From the NCBI RefSeq assembly GCF_020085105.1, contig NC_058062.1, positions 6,985,945-7,049,944 of the forward strand: DNA of 64,000 bases. Reading direction: 5' to 3'. Within the stretch, counting starts at the first letter, position 1. Each line of letters begins with the position of its first letter. The translations under genes were made by a program, and so were the position numbers. The DNA is from Siniperca chuatsi. Taxonomy: Eukaryota > Chordata > Actinopteri > Centrarchiformes > Sinipercidae. A model generated the notes under the pieces. It did not search any database, was not told the origin of the DNA, and saw only the letters and a list, made by a program, of their open reading frames with translations. Shown in pieces: positions 48,712 to 59,400 of the stretch.

Positions 48712-51700
48712 TTGAGTCAGTGGGGATGATAAGAGCTGAGGTAATTGAGGAACAGCCATATTTTCAAAAAACAACAATCAAGAAGATAGCAGAAGCACAA
48801 AACAAAGAGATGTTGTTCTCTGAGGCTATACTCACTTTTAGGTAGAGATTGCTTTTATGTTGTAAATTACACATTCTGGCATGCCGTCTCTTTCTCTCCC
48901 TTATTGTCCCACAACCTCTCAAGCTTCCTCATAAACACCATGGCATAAAGCCACTAAAACATTTCTTACCGTTGAGTTAAAGCGCAGGTGGCAAATGTTG
49001 CAGGAGATAATCTGTTTCTTCTTGAGGGGCTGAGGGACACCAAATGTGTGGTTGATCACTGCCTTCTGGACAGGGTCCATCTGAGAGACAGAAAGAAAAG
49101 ACCAGAACAAACATCATTACTTCTATAAGATTTTATTTTCCAAAATGAGAAATTTCTGTGCAGCAGAATAACTTCACCTCAGAGGCACCAATGTTGAGAA
49201 ATCTATTGAAAAGAGGGACAACCAATTTCTTATTAGGGGTGAAAGTTGGCTGGCTAAAACTAATACAGTCTAATACAGTCCTGCAATAAATTGTACCTTC
49301 ATGAATGTTAAAATATTCATTTTTTGCTGAAACTGTTTTAGAGCGGTGTTGATTCAACTGTATGACCATTTTGGAGGCTGTAGTTTGTTCTGCCATAATC
49401 TGAGACCCCCTGTAAGCAACCAGAAGGCATGAAGAGAATATGCTCCTCACATGTTAATCATAGTGGGTCAAGATTTAAAAAAAATAAAATGAAACTAAGA
49501 ACAAGAAATCAGGGACAAGCAGGGAGTGTCTACCTGTGACAGGTGAGCAGGTTTACAGCATAAATCTAGAACAAATGAAAACTTGAATTTCTCCCTGCAA
49601 GGACAGTGTGTGATACTCAGAGCTTTGTGCATGACTTTTCTGACATCAATGGCTGTTTCGACCAGTGGTCGTAATTTATTTTGTTACTTTTCATAAAGGG
49701 GAAAAAGCAGAAGTGCACTAAGAGTCACACTGACATGCTTCTTATAATGCACTTGATAGGGGTAGTTAGAAGAGATAAGGTGACAAAAGACTACCTCAGT
49801 GGAGAGGCCTACTTTATACATTTCATCAAACTATCCTGCATGCTAAGTAATTATTGCGTTTCATATGACATTTTTGTGGTAATGCGAGAGGTCACCAGTT
49901 TATATATCGGCACTCCACATAAAAATGGCCTTGCTTGAGACTCTAAAGCTCTTTCTTAACAGATGATTACTCCTCCCACACAATTTCGCCTTGATGTGTC
50001 AAACCTTATTCGATCCAAGATATAGTTTCTTTTTCAAAATGTTCATATATTTTTTATCAAATACAAATTTACATGACCTCACATAATTGCCAGCACATCT
50101 CCGCCCAACATTACCCCAAGAAAAGATCTGATCGGCAGATTAACAGAAAACACCTGTGTGGGTGTGCAGAGCATTGAACTTTTTTGGACATTCATATCAT
50201 TACTTAAGATAAATTTCTTTATGCAATACCACTGACTGAACAGTTTTTTACATACAACTAGTTTTTGTAGTATACGAATTTTCACTTATTTTTCTAGGTA
50301 ATGATACTTTATTTATTTAATTATTTTTTTACGTGCTTCTTTCTTGTTCAGGCAATGAGTGTAGCATGAACACTTGATTTTTTATATCTAGTGACATGAT
50401 TTAGTGTTACTCATATGACAGCCTACTCAGTATTTTTTAGTATATACTGTATCTGTGCTGTTGTAGCATTTTCTCTTTCTACTTAATTGAACTGATGGCT
50501 CATTGATTGCACCTGTGCCTGGTATATTTAAGTGACCTGAAACCTTGACTCAGTAAGCACTGATGAAAGTCTGAGGGACTGAAATGTTTGCTATTGGTTT
50601 TAATGTCACTTCACTGTGCACCTGAGTACTTTTGTGTTATGCAATAAAGTTGGATGGGAAAATATTTTGCTTTCAGATATGTGTCTTTCTGTGGCTGTTT
50701 GCTGTTAATTGCCTTCACAGTCCAGACAGGAGACATTCTGCTGTTGTGGAATTCCTTTTGCTGTATGCAACTTGTCACTGTGTTCACATAATAATTAAGA
50801 TGTGCGTGAGATTCACTCTTAATGCATTGCAGGATAAAGTAATAATCAGGGCTGCCCCTGCTCTCACAGGGTGGAATATATTAATGTCCCCCACTACCAA
50901 AAAACCTTTTTAATTTAACATCCAGACCTCAAAAATGGGGCCAAGCTAAGACGGGTTCTATGCTGCATTCAGAGAGGCGGGGCAGGATGCACAATGCCCA
51001 GGATGAAAATACTAACAATACTGAAAATATTGCTCTTGTTGACATAAAAATGTTTTAAAAATGAAGTTTTCAGAGATTTACATCCACCCAGAACGCAGGA
51101 ACTTCTGTAAGTTAAAGGAGTATTTAGAGATCTGGATGCCAATGATCTTTGCTGCTTTAACAATACTGTTCAGATGTAGCTACAATCAATTTGTAATCAG
51201 TGAAGCTGGATATATACGTCTGCGTTTAGGAGTTACCACTGTATCTATGGCAGCTATGTGCCTAGGCTCAAAGGTTATACTGTAGGCTATGGCGTAGCTG
51301 ACGTGCTCCTCCTCAAAAATGTAACGTCAGGGCTATGGCGGCAACAGAGATACCATATGGGGACTACAAGAAATGTGATGGTAAACCTAGGCCTCATTCA
51401 AGTTTCTGATGCTGGTAGAGATTGTTGTGATCGTAGAGTGAACGCAATATTAAGGAAGTTGAAGAAAGACTCTCAGTAGTCTTTTCTTTTTAAGTTATGC
51501 ACATCTAGCAAAGCCATTACAATGCAGACCTCCGTTCACTGTTATCAATGCTCTGTATGAATTAATGAACGTAATCACAGCGATTGCACAGCTGTAGCCA
51601 TCCATTCAATAATGAGACATGGCGAAATGACATTATAAGTTACCTGGATGTAAGTATATGTGTATCCCACCGTCGCCCTGTATGACAAAATAAATTAAAG

Positions 51701-54700
51701 AATGTAAACACACTGTTACTGTGGGAAATATAATTGAAGCACAAGACGACCTGATCATATACAATACATGCTGCTGGTGATGTCAGAGGGTGAAATCTAA
51801 TGCTCAACTATAAATCAAAACCTACGCCCTGAGTACCTATGGGGGGGACTCCCGTTAACCCCTTGCGTTGACTATAAATCTAGCTATAGCCTTCATGTTT
51901 CTCTCCACACAGGCTCTGTGGGAGCCTTGGCTGTATTGCCCTGTTGTTACAAGCCTCACTACAGCTCCTATTTTAATGCAGTTAGAGTTCATTGTAATAT
52001 CAGAAATGTGACTGTCTAAAGCATTATGAATCATTGCAGCCCACAGGGAAGTGTTTCTGGAGAGGGCTTTGGGCATACTAATTCAGTTTTAACTGTCTGT
52101 GAAAAGACTGCAGAGTCCCAGAACGGCATACTATAAACAGCAGAGTGAAAGCCGAGGCTTCATTAGAAGGTCTGCATGCCACAATGACAGCTGATTTCAT
52201 TGCGGCACCCTTCAGCATCGTATCACATATAACAATCACCTTGGATCTCTCCCCAGGCTGGCACAGGGCCTGGCCCAGTCTTCTCCTCTGCTCTCATGGG
52301 AGTACAGACTCAGGATGGCCAGGCAGAGCGCTGTTCTCACACTGAGTTAGACCGCTCACTGGAACCACACTGGTGACACTGCTGACAGCCTCAGCTGCCC
52401 AGAGATCAAGGAGTGTTGGTGTATTGACAGCAGCGAGGATGGCACACTGCCTTGCTTTCTTTCTGATACACGAGCCTGAACAACATCAGATCCCTCCGTA
52501 CCACACAAAGAGCAGTGCCATGTCCAAGGCAGCTGCTTCCTCTGCAAGACTGGAGTCTGTTTACTATGGATTCTTCAAGGCCAGGTGTGAGAGGGAATAT
52601 AAACACACCTGACACTGAAACCTACATGCTGGATATCTCTCCCTCAGGGCTATCTTTGCCTTTGTTGCTTTATTTTGGCCTCTCCATGACTCAAAGCTAC
52701 CTCTGGGAGCAACTGCCTTTCCCCTGACCAGCCGAAGCCTGACTACGGAAACCTAGTTCTCCCACTCCTGCTGCCCTCTGTCCACCTTAACAGGGCAGGC
52801 TGCACACAGCTATTTGTTTTAGGAACTGAAGAATGTGCCTATTGTCTGTCCGCAGCCATCCTGAACCCACTGCTATAAATGCGTCTTTTGTCCAAGCCCT
52901 CAGTCCTCCCCCCGCCATCCTGGTGCAGACAGAACTTAACCTGCGCCGGGCGGCCGAGTCCATGATGTGGTTTCAGGGTAGGTAGAGAGAAAGAGCGAGA
53001 AAGAGACACACAGAGAGATGAGGAGGGGGGAGGATGTAAGAAGGAACACCAGGGGAACCAGAGGATATTTAGTTTTGGAGACAGGTGCATTCATCTTCCC
53101 CCCTGCACACGTCCGGGGACAACGTGTGCCTTATCAGGGCTCAGAGAACCTGGGGCTCCCAGTTGAATGGACTCTGTGATTAATGCCACAGCTGCGCTGT
53201 CAGACTGTGTGTTATGGAGGGTAATCATCTCCTCCCGGGACTGAAGCGACACTGATTTGATGTTATTTCCGCAGTTATCATAATTTCTGCATTCTGGTTG
53301 TGGTAGATTTCACGTCCTACCACGAGTTGTATTCTATTTAACAATGGCTGAATATCATGGCAACTCTGTAAATATGATTTCCTGTGCACAAGCTTTCTGC
53401 AGACATTAATATTCTACTGCCGTTTTCTTCTACAATAACTGTTACTGATATAACTGATATTTTTTTAATCAGGAAGCATAATACCCAAAAATAATTGTGG
53501 GGTGTAAAGTCTTGAACAGAGCTGTGAGGCACAGACATTGGTTTGAGAATAGAAACAACAATTTTCCCACTGAAACATAAGCATAACACAGACAAAACAC
53601 TGACCACAGACCTGCCCTACTGCCTCCACCACTAATATAAATACATGAGGGTGTTAGAATGAGTGTTTTCCATGCTGCCTTTGCTGCTGGGCATGCTCAA
53701 TCCTCCATAGGGCAGTATAGGTGACCCCAAGACCCAAAGCAGTGGGTGGCAGAACAAATGAATAAACTGCACTTTTCACATAGCAGGTTGGAGACCCCCT
53801 ACTTACACACATACACATCATACAGCACATGTTTATGTCTCATCCACCCCCTCACACATGTCCTCCACTGTAAGAACCAGCTAGCCAGATGTCTGTGGCC
53901 CTACCTCTATCTCTCTGTCTCTCATCCTACCTTTTTTTGCTTGGTTTGAAAAGGTGTAAAGTGCATGCTGGAGCGAAAGCTCTGGCTTATGTTTATTTAC
54001 AGACTGCAGAACTGGAGATGGTTTCACAGTGTGCGATGAGGGAAGTGAACACACACTCATGCACACACACACACAGCGTAAAACTAGGCTCAAAGAAATT
54101 GGAAGTGCCTACACACATATACACACAAAACGACAATGGGTATAGCACTGGTAAGTAAAGGATCAAAGATACAAGCTTTTAACTCCAGGCACAGAGGCGA
54201 GGTAAGCATCAGAGCCAAGGGGCTTAAATACCGAACAGTTTGTTGCTGATGTTCGAAACAAAGTAATAAGGAGCTCATCTATAAAGATGCTGATACTGAG
54301 GTGACGACAGCAATGCTGAGAGGTGAAACAATGCTTGAATAAAGATTAGCACCCCAGACCTAAGGTAAGGCCTCTGCACAGAGACAGCGGTAGAGTTTAT
54401 AGTACGAGTGCTGGAGGCTAAGGTCTGGCAGAACAGATAGTGAGATGGTGAATAACATGGTGGATAGCATTAAGGACACAATTTATATCCTGGCTTTCTT
54501 TATACGTCTGACTGATATAAACTCAAAACCAACACGATGTTGAAAGTACCTCAGAGTACAAATTGATGTTAATATGTTGACATGTTTTACCACTGATTTA
54601 GTGATAGTTTGCCAGGTGCTTAGATTCTTTGCTTTCACTCCCCATGCCTCATACAACACCTTGCAAGACAAGATGAGACAACATGTTAAAAGACATTTTG

Positions 54701-55100
54701 TTCTCAAAGCTCAAAAAAGCACGTTACCAGACAGTGTAATGACAATATATTTCTGCGGTGAAGTGAGTCACCTATTCATGTGATATTTCTGATGGATGTA
54801 ATTAGGTACGATATTATTTACAGTCTCTGCTAGAGACCTTTATTATTGTTGAAATTCCTTGTTGATAAATCATAGATTAATTGGTTCCACTTAATATTCT
54901 TGTTTATCTAATTGCTATTTTCCATGATATCAGGTGCCAAAGAGCCATTGCACTCACTGCGTTAAAGTTAGGGAAGAGGCTGAGGGGAGAGGATCCATTG
55001 AGTCTGAAGGGCAGGAGGTGTTTGAGGTCGAGCTGAGGCTGCAGAGGCCGTCCTGGGACAGGGAGGGATGCCAGAAGGGGGCTGCCCTGGGCCGACGTAC
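33157..55100 (-). CDS. znf385c: Zinc finger protein 385C (partial, 5' end beyond window)
   Basis: Eight exons join in frame to give about 481 residues up to the stop: 55100-54958, 49080-48970, 44725-44512, 37936-37568, 37407-37220, 35825-35727, 35164-35075 and 33387-33157. In order they encode [10 protein letters not shown]...[22 protein letters not shown], and a U1-type C2H2 finger [23 protein letters not shown] that spans a splice junction. An Arg/Asp-rich segment ([16 protein letters not shown]) and a Ser/Thr/Glu-rich linker follow, then finger [18 protein letters not shown] and finger [23 protein letters not shown], and the tail ends [24 protein letters not shown]. The family (ZNF385A-D) binds double-stranded RNA or p53-related targets. 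Assignment to member C rests on position next to nkiras2. The first visible exon starts mid-codon, so upstream exons, possibly with another finger, are to the right. Confidence 0.88.
33388..35074 (-). other. znf385c last intron with fold-back repeat
   Basis: Apart from the fold-back element at about 33.7-34.4 kb, which is listed separately, this intron has an (AC)n tract near 34033-34050 and no coding signal. Confidence 0.55.
33891..34275. repeat. Imperfect fold-back repeat, ~88-bp arms
   Basis: The segment 33891-33978 (starting TATCAAATACTCACCC, ending AGCTGTGGTAAGCTTGG) is an imperfect inverted copy of 34188-34275 (ending AGTATTTGATA). The two arms enclose about 210 bp that include a CA tract. 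The surrounding 33.70-34.40 kb begins with TTAAAAGGATGGTTCAGA, similar to the start of dispersed fish repeats. Confidence 0.6.
39537..40024. mobile_element. Degraded hAT-like element
   Basis: The left end CAGTGCTGAAATGATTATT and the right end, reverse complement CAGGGCTGCAGCTAACAATT, resemble the ends of the element in nkiras2 intron 1. The internal part has the same ATTAATTGATTAATC words. The flanking 8 bp (ATTGAAAT and ATGGGAAG) match at only five positions, so it is an old insertion. Confidence 0.65.
40964..41036. repeat. Compact 30-bp inverted repeat (hairpin)
   Basis: The arms 40964-40993 and 41007-41036 are complementary at 29 of 30 positions and are separated by a 13-nt loop. The core word is CAGTTTCATGTAGGAACTAT. 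The surrounding sequence looks like a dispersed fish repeat, so a repeat-derived hairpin is the simplest reading. Confidence 0.75.
41250..41605 (+). mobile_element. LINE-like 3' tail
   Basis: A TTATTACTT-rich tract is followed by GTTTCCCCTCGGGGATCAAT, then AAAGCATCTCTGATTCTGATTGATTCT. The words CCCCTCGGGGATCAATAAAG followed by a short tandem run are a common 3' end of fish non-LTR retroelements. There is no reverse transcriptase frame, so it is a 5'-truncated or non-autonomous copy. The left edge is approximate. Confidence 0.5.
41661..41980 (+). repeat. Dispersed repeat, copy A
   Basis: This segment is clearly related to the reverse complement of 59101-59400. Shared words include CATGGTTTGG, GGTTACAATAATAA, GGTTAAGGT and TTGTCACTT. 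Small frames in the two copies read alike ([10 protein letters not shown] and LYNNITLLPP), which reflects shared ancestry of the repeat and is not evidence of coding. Confidence 0.75.
42013..42080 (+). repeat. Possible tRNA-derived SINE head
   Basis: TTGGTGTAGAGGTTGCGTTGG followed by TGCGTTTGGGTCTGGCCC loosely resembles the A and B boxes of a tRNA promoter. It is directly next to the dispersed repeat copy A. The match is weak, and a folded tRNA cannot be drawn. Confidence 0.25.
47092..47622. mobile_element. Fold-back transposable element, long inverted arms
   Basis: The left arm begins GACATTTTGGGTAACATGCT and continues through GAGTTAGATGAGAAAATC. The right arm reads, in reverse complement, GACATTTTGGGAAATACGCT and GAGTTAGATGAGAAGATC. 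The arms continue to match imperfectly for about 150 bp. The centre is CpG-rich (about 47370-47430). It closely resembles a common fish element starting TTAAAGGAATAGTTCGACA. There is no transposase. Confidence 0.75.
48628..48705. repeat. (CA)n microsatellite
   Basis: Uninterrupted CA repeat of about 77 bp, the longest in the window and likely to vary in length between individuals. Confidence 0.97.
49081..54957 (-). other. znf385c 5.9-kb intron
   Basis: No exon was recognised. The stretch at about 50300-50660 ends in GATGAAAGTCTGAGGGACTG and an AATAAA, which is typical of a retroelement 3' end. The 52.1-53.2 kb part is more GC-rich than its surroundings and could hold conserved regulatory sequence, but nothing specific was identified. 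Confidence 0.5.
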
Positions 55101-55493
55101 CTGGACAACACAAAACGATAGATGTTAGAAGTTAAGAAACAATGGGTTACGTTAACATGAGGGACACCAGTGTGATTGTAGGAGTGGAACAGCACTGATG
55201 GCTTCCAAAAGGTCAGGTGCAGCGCTCAGAGGAGGCCTGACTTTGATTTATTTGATACTGGAGGCACTGTTACACCTCCATCTGACTCCAAACACACATT
55301 GTACAACTCAAATGTGTGTATACGAGTGTGCTTGTGAGTTGGCATGTGCTTGTATCTGGGACAATTCAGTGTGTGTATAAGTAAGTGTGTGTTTTAGTTT
55401 TTATGTAGACAAAAGGAGGTGTACATGTGTGTTTGGGGGGATGGGTATTTTTGCTGGAGACTTAATGACCCCCACCTGCCCTCATGTACACAC

Positions 55494-55799
55494 TAGAGGC
55501 TGACATTTGGGGCACGGGATTCCTGCGGGATGGGAGTCAATTTCACTCTTCATCACGGAAGTGGGACGGGACAGGAAAAAAAGTCAACGGGAGTGGGTGG
55601 GACCGGGAATCATAGGTCATTATTTATATATAAATATACAGTTCTAATATGAAAAAATGCTATTCATTGGGAACGGGAGGATTGGGACAGGACAGGAATT
55701 TTTTTTTTTTTTTTAACTCTGTCATGGGATTATGACGGGAGTATTTTTGTGGGAGTGGGATGGGATAGGAGTGAAAATCCACTCCCGTGTCACCCTCTA
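55494..55799. mobile_element. Non-autonomous hAT-like element
   Basis: A 306-bp element with inverted ends TAGAGGCTGACA and TAGAGGGTGACAC. The flanking 8-bp sequences GTACACAC (55486-55493) and ATACACAC (55800-55807) match at seven positions. The interior is rich in GGGANGGGA words and has a T16 tract. There is no ORF. The flanks lie in a CA-type context, so part of the flank match could be chance. Confidence 0.65.
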
Positions 55800-55807
55800 A
55801 TACACAC

Positions 55808-56060
55808 ACGTTTGTTTATCCCCGTGGGGACAGTCATTGACATAATGCCTTCCCTAGCCCCTTACCCTAACCTTAACCATCATAACTAAATGCCTAATCT
55901 TAACCCTTACCCTAACCTGAACCAAATTGTAACCTGTACCCTAAAACCAAGTCTTAACCCTCAAAAAGCAGTCTCTACCTGTGGGGACCTCAATTTTTGT
56001 CCCCACGGCGACACAAGCCCCCATGGGTTAGTGTGCATTCAGGTTAAAGTCCCCACTGGG
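55808..56060. repeat. CCCTAACC-rich dispersed fish repeat
   Basis: Starts with GTTTATCCCCGTGGGGACA, runs through degenerate CCTTACCCTAACCTTAACC words, and ends with GTGGGGACCTCAATTTTTGT and CCCCACGGCGACAC. The GTGGGGAC words at both ends in opposite senses suggest a small inverted-repeat element. It resembles a repeat common in fish genomes. Confidence 0.55.
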
Positions 56061-58108
56061 ATATAAGAAAATGAAACACACACACAAACACATCATTTAA
56101 CTACTGATTTATTGGCTGAGGAAAGGTGCCTGTGCGAAGGGAAGATGGGAGATATCGGATTTCAAATGGACCAGGGATGAAGAGATTTCTAATTTTCCAC
56201 CTGGCTGCATTTCAGTGGGCCGAGGTGCTCACCGGTGCGCAGGCACTTATACCAGCACCAGGATCAATCATCGGTGTCAGCCGTGGGTCACCGTGGCCAC
56301 CCCAAAGTATGCCTGTCATATGAGCCCTAGTGCAACACACATACGCTGTGAGGTGATTGTACTTGTGTGTGATAACGCACACCACAGACAAAAAAAGCAA
56401 TAACTGACCTTGAAATAATACCAGCAGCTGAGAAATAGAAAAGATTGGCCAAAAAATATCTCCTTCTCAAGGTAGGGAAGGGAGTGCAAGATTTCAGAGA
56501 CAGATGGTGGGATAGAAAAAGAGAAAGGTGAAGGCAGAAACACTGGTGTCGCAGTGAAAAATTGGTAATATATTCATGGCTGGGATAGCGTAGGGTACTA
56601 CTCTGTTTATGTTACAGAGCAATCATATTGTTGAATTAAATTACTTCACTATGACAAAAGACTGAATTCAACAATGTTTAATTTCAAACCAATTGTGTTG
56701 CGCATGAAATTCTGAAATTCAAATAAAGACAAAGGACTGGAATTTAAAGAACTGCATTTTGCTCCAGTCATTGCAAAATTCAACACTCATGTAGCTAAAA
56801 ATATGGCAACAGTGTCAAGACGTTTACCAAATCTTGACCTGAAACCCTAGATTATGTTCAATGACAATATTTTTAAACGTTCAATGCCTATGTTTTTTCA
56901 TAAATTATTAGCTTAATTAATCAAAGTACTTTGTTAAAGTCATGAAAAGATCATGATCTCATGTTAACAAAGCCAACTTTAATTAGAGGTCTGCAACAGG
57001 ACGCAAAGGACGTCTTCAGCACTTCACAGCGTCTTCACTATAGACCCATCTCATCCCGTTACAAAAAGGACACACTCCTTTCTCCATTTGCTCTGAACAT
57101 AATGCATAATACCATAATGATACACTTAGAAAGCCTGCACGGACTTGATGAAATACAGACCTATTACATTTATCGTTCAAGACTGCTCAAACATGGCTAC
57201 AAAGCCATCACAGTCAACAAAATAATTTTGCACAGCAATTGCTCTGTAAAATCTTGTGGTGTTTTTTCTCATCTGTTGTGGCATATTAATAGTATTTTTT
57301 CTTTGCATTGGTTTCAAGGTTGTGGTAGTATGATGATACTGCTGTATGGCCTGTGTGAAGTACAGAACAGAGTGATAGATGGGGGAATCTGTCAGTAGTC
57401 TGGCCCATGGCTTTCTGCAGCATGGCAGGATTGGCAGGAATGACGCGGGGTGTGTGTGGTTGATGGGTGGGGAGCCTGAAAGACTGAAGCTCTGAGCATA
57501 TGCTCCTCAGTGCTGGGCTAAGGCCTGCCTTTGCCATGTGTGGGCTCTCCTCTGCTGTCTGTCTGACACCCAGAGAGATGCAGCAAAGGATGGACACAGC
57601 CTACAGACGCGTGGGCAGCAGCCGGCAGGGGATCACTCACACACACAACACACACTTTCACGCAGAAAACGAGGAGAAGCTGAGTCTTCTCTTGGCAGGG
57701 CTATCAGAGGAAAAAGCTAGGCTTGCAGGGAGGACAGTTATCAGCTGATAGTGCTTCCCCACCTCTCTGTGACTCCCTAGGCAGCTTATTAAATCAGGGG
57801 CTGGCTGTTTGCCTCTTTGGATGATAACGCTGCCAAAGAGGCACAGCCCGAATCCAGGCATGTACGACAGCGAGCGAAGGAGTGTGTGTGCTCGGCTCAC
57901 ATGTACTTGCATGGCACACACACAGACGCATACAAACAGTACCTACGTACCTCTGAAAAAAAATTGCTCCCAGGGTCACATGAGATGCGCACAAACACAC
58001 ACACACACACAAAATCAACAAGGTATAATTTTGCACTTGTGATTCCAGTAGGAGAACACTTTAAAGCAAAGCAGCATAAGTTTTGAGTGTTCAAGCATAT
58101 TTCTTGTG

Positions 58109-58132
58109 TTTGTGTGTGTGTGTGTGTGTGTG
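58109..58132. repeat. (TG)n microsatellite
   Basis: TG tract of about 24 bp in the region upstream of the visible znf385c exons. Confidence 0.9.
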
Positions 58133-59100
58133 CAAGGAATGAGGCTGGTCTATTTCAGCCTGTAGCCCCTGATAACCTCTTTCTATCACACTGCGTCATT
58201 TTCCACTCATTTAATGTTGTGTGTGTGTGTGTGTCTTCACATATGTATGTGTTTGCATGTGAATGTGGTTATGTGCACATATGTTCTTTCTGTCCAGAGT
58301 CATGTCTGCGTCAAGGCTCAGATTTAGTTATGCCTCACTTGTGGTCCGGGGTCCAGACAACCACTGGCAGTTGAGGCAAGGCCTGAAACCAAATGTCCAG
58401 CCTCTTTCTCTCTCTCCCAGATGACTTTGCTAACGGATCTGACTGTCTCCGCCAGACTTTCCCCAGGCAGGCCTCCTCCTCCTCCAACCATCACAACAAC
58501 GCATTCCTCCCTCTCCTGACTCACTGGGCTTGGTTACACAACAACCACCGTCACATCGCATCTACTCGGATGTGTGTATGTGTGTGTGTGGTGCACCCGA
58601 GCCGTACAATTCAAACATCGATTTTTCAATTATTTTCTACTTGGTCATCTGAGAAAAATATGGATTCCAACATACACAAGCAAACATGCTGAGCCTTCCC
58701 TCCTCATTCCTCTTCCACTATCACAGAATTAGCCGTTCAACCCCAAGTCCTTTTACTGTAAGTCTCCTGTCATCACTCCAGTGCTCCCTTTCTGACAAAT
58801 TGCCTTTTCTCACATCTAAATACCCCCACCACGCCCCTGTCCTGTGTGTATCACAGGACAGGGGCGCACAGGAAAGAGAAAAGGAGAGGGTCGGGGAGGA
58901 GAAAACAAAAACTGCTTTTCTAATTGTGGCCCAGTGTAATTATGTGGGATAGATGCTGGCACAGCAGGGTCTTGAGTTGGGTGAGTGGATCTCCACCTTC
59001 TTTTTCCTTCTGCCTGTTGTTGTCTAGCCTCTCAAAGACAGCCCAGGATTTCACTTTGGATGAACATGTGCCATTTCCAGACTGTCCTCCCCAAAACAAC

Positions 59101-59400
59101 AACAGCATCAGTCGTTGGAGCAAGTGCCCCAAAACCACATATATTTACATTCAAGTGACAAAGGCCTCTAGTGGCCATATTCATTATGACTGGAGGGAGT
59201 AAGGTGATGTTATTATAGAGCAACAAAGTCCACGGCAGGAGGTTGGTTTCGGAGATGGTTGGGTCAACAAAACTTCAGACTGACCACCATCATTCCCTTA
59301 CCTTAACCACGTTTATTATTGTAACCATGACGATAAAGGTCAGTAACCATAACAAAGTAGTAATTTTAACCCAAACCATGATCTTTCTCCTAAACCTAAC
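59101..59400 (-). repeat. Dispersed repeat, copy B (inverted relative to copy A)
   Basis: The reverse complement matches 41661-41980 over most of its length, including GATCATGGTTTGGGTTAAAA, GGTTACAATAATAA and CCTTTGTCACTTGAATGTAA. It sits in the region upstream of the first visible znf385c exon. Confidence 0.75.

Larger units (their letters stand above)
44726..48969 (-). other. znf385c intron with fold-back element and long CA tract
   Basis: No coding sequence was seen. Contents are the fold-back element at 47092-47622 and a (CA)n microsatellite at 48628-48705. The rest is unremarkable. Confidence 0.6.

Noticed and set aside
55860-55975. CCCTAACC words like an interstitial telomere
   Set aside because: The units are irregular and sit inside a known type of fish dispersed repeat. 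There is no run of true TTAGGG units.
56961-57398. 145-codon plus-strand frame
   Set aside because: No recognisable domain, and it lies opposite the znf385c transcript in AT-rich sequence. No splice or promoter context.
41777-59226. Two similar short frames ([10 protein letters not shown] / LYNNITLLPP) that look like a protein family
   Set aside because: The similarity extends beyond the frames and through in-frame stops. It is a dispersed non-coding repeat, not a gene.
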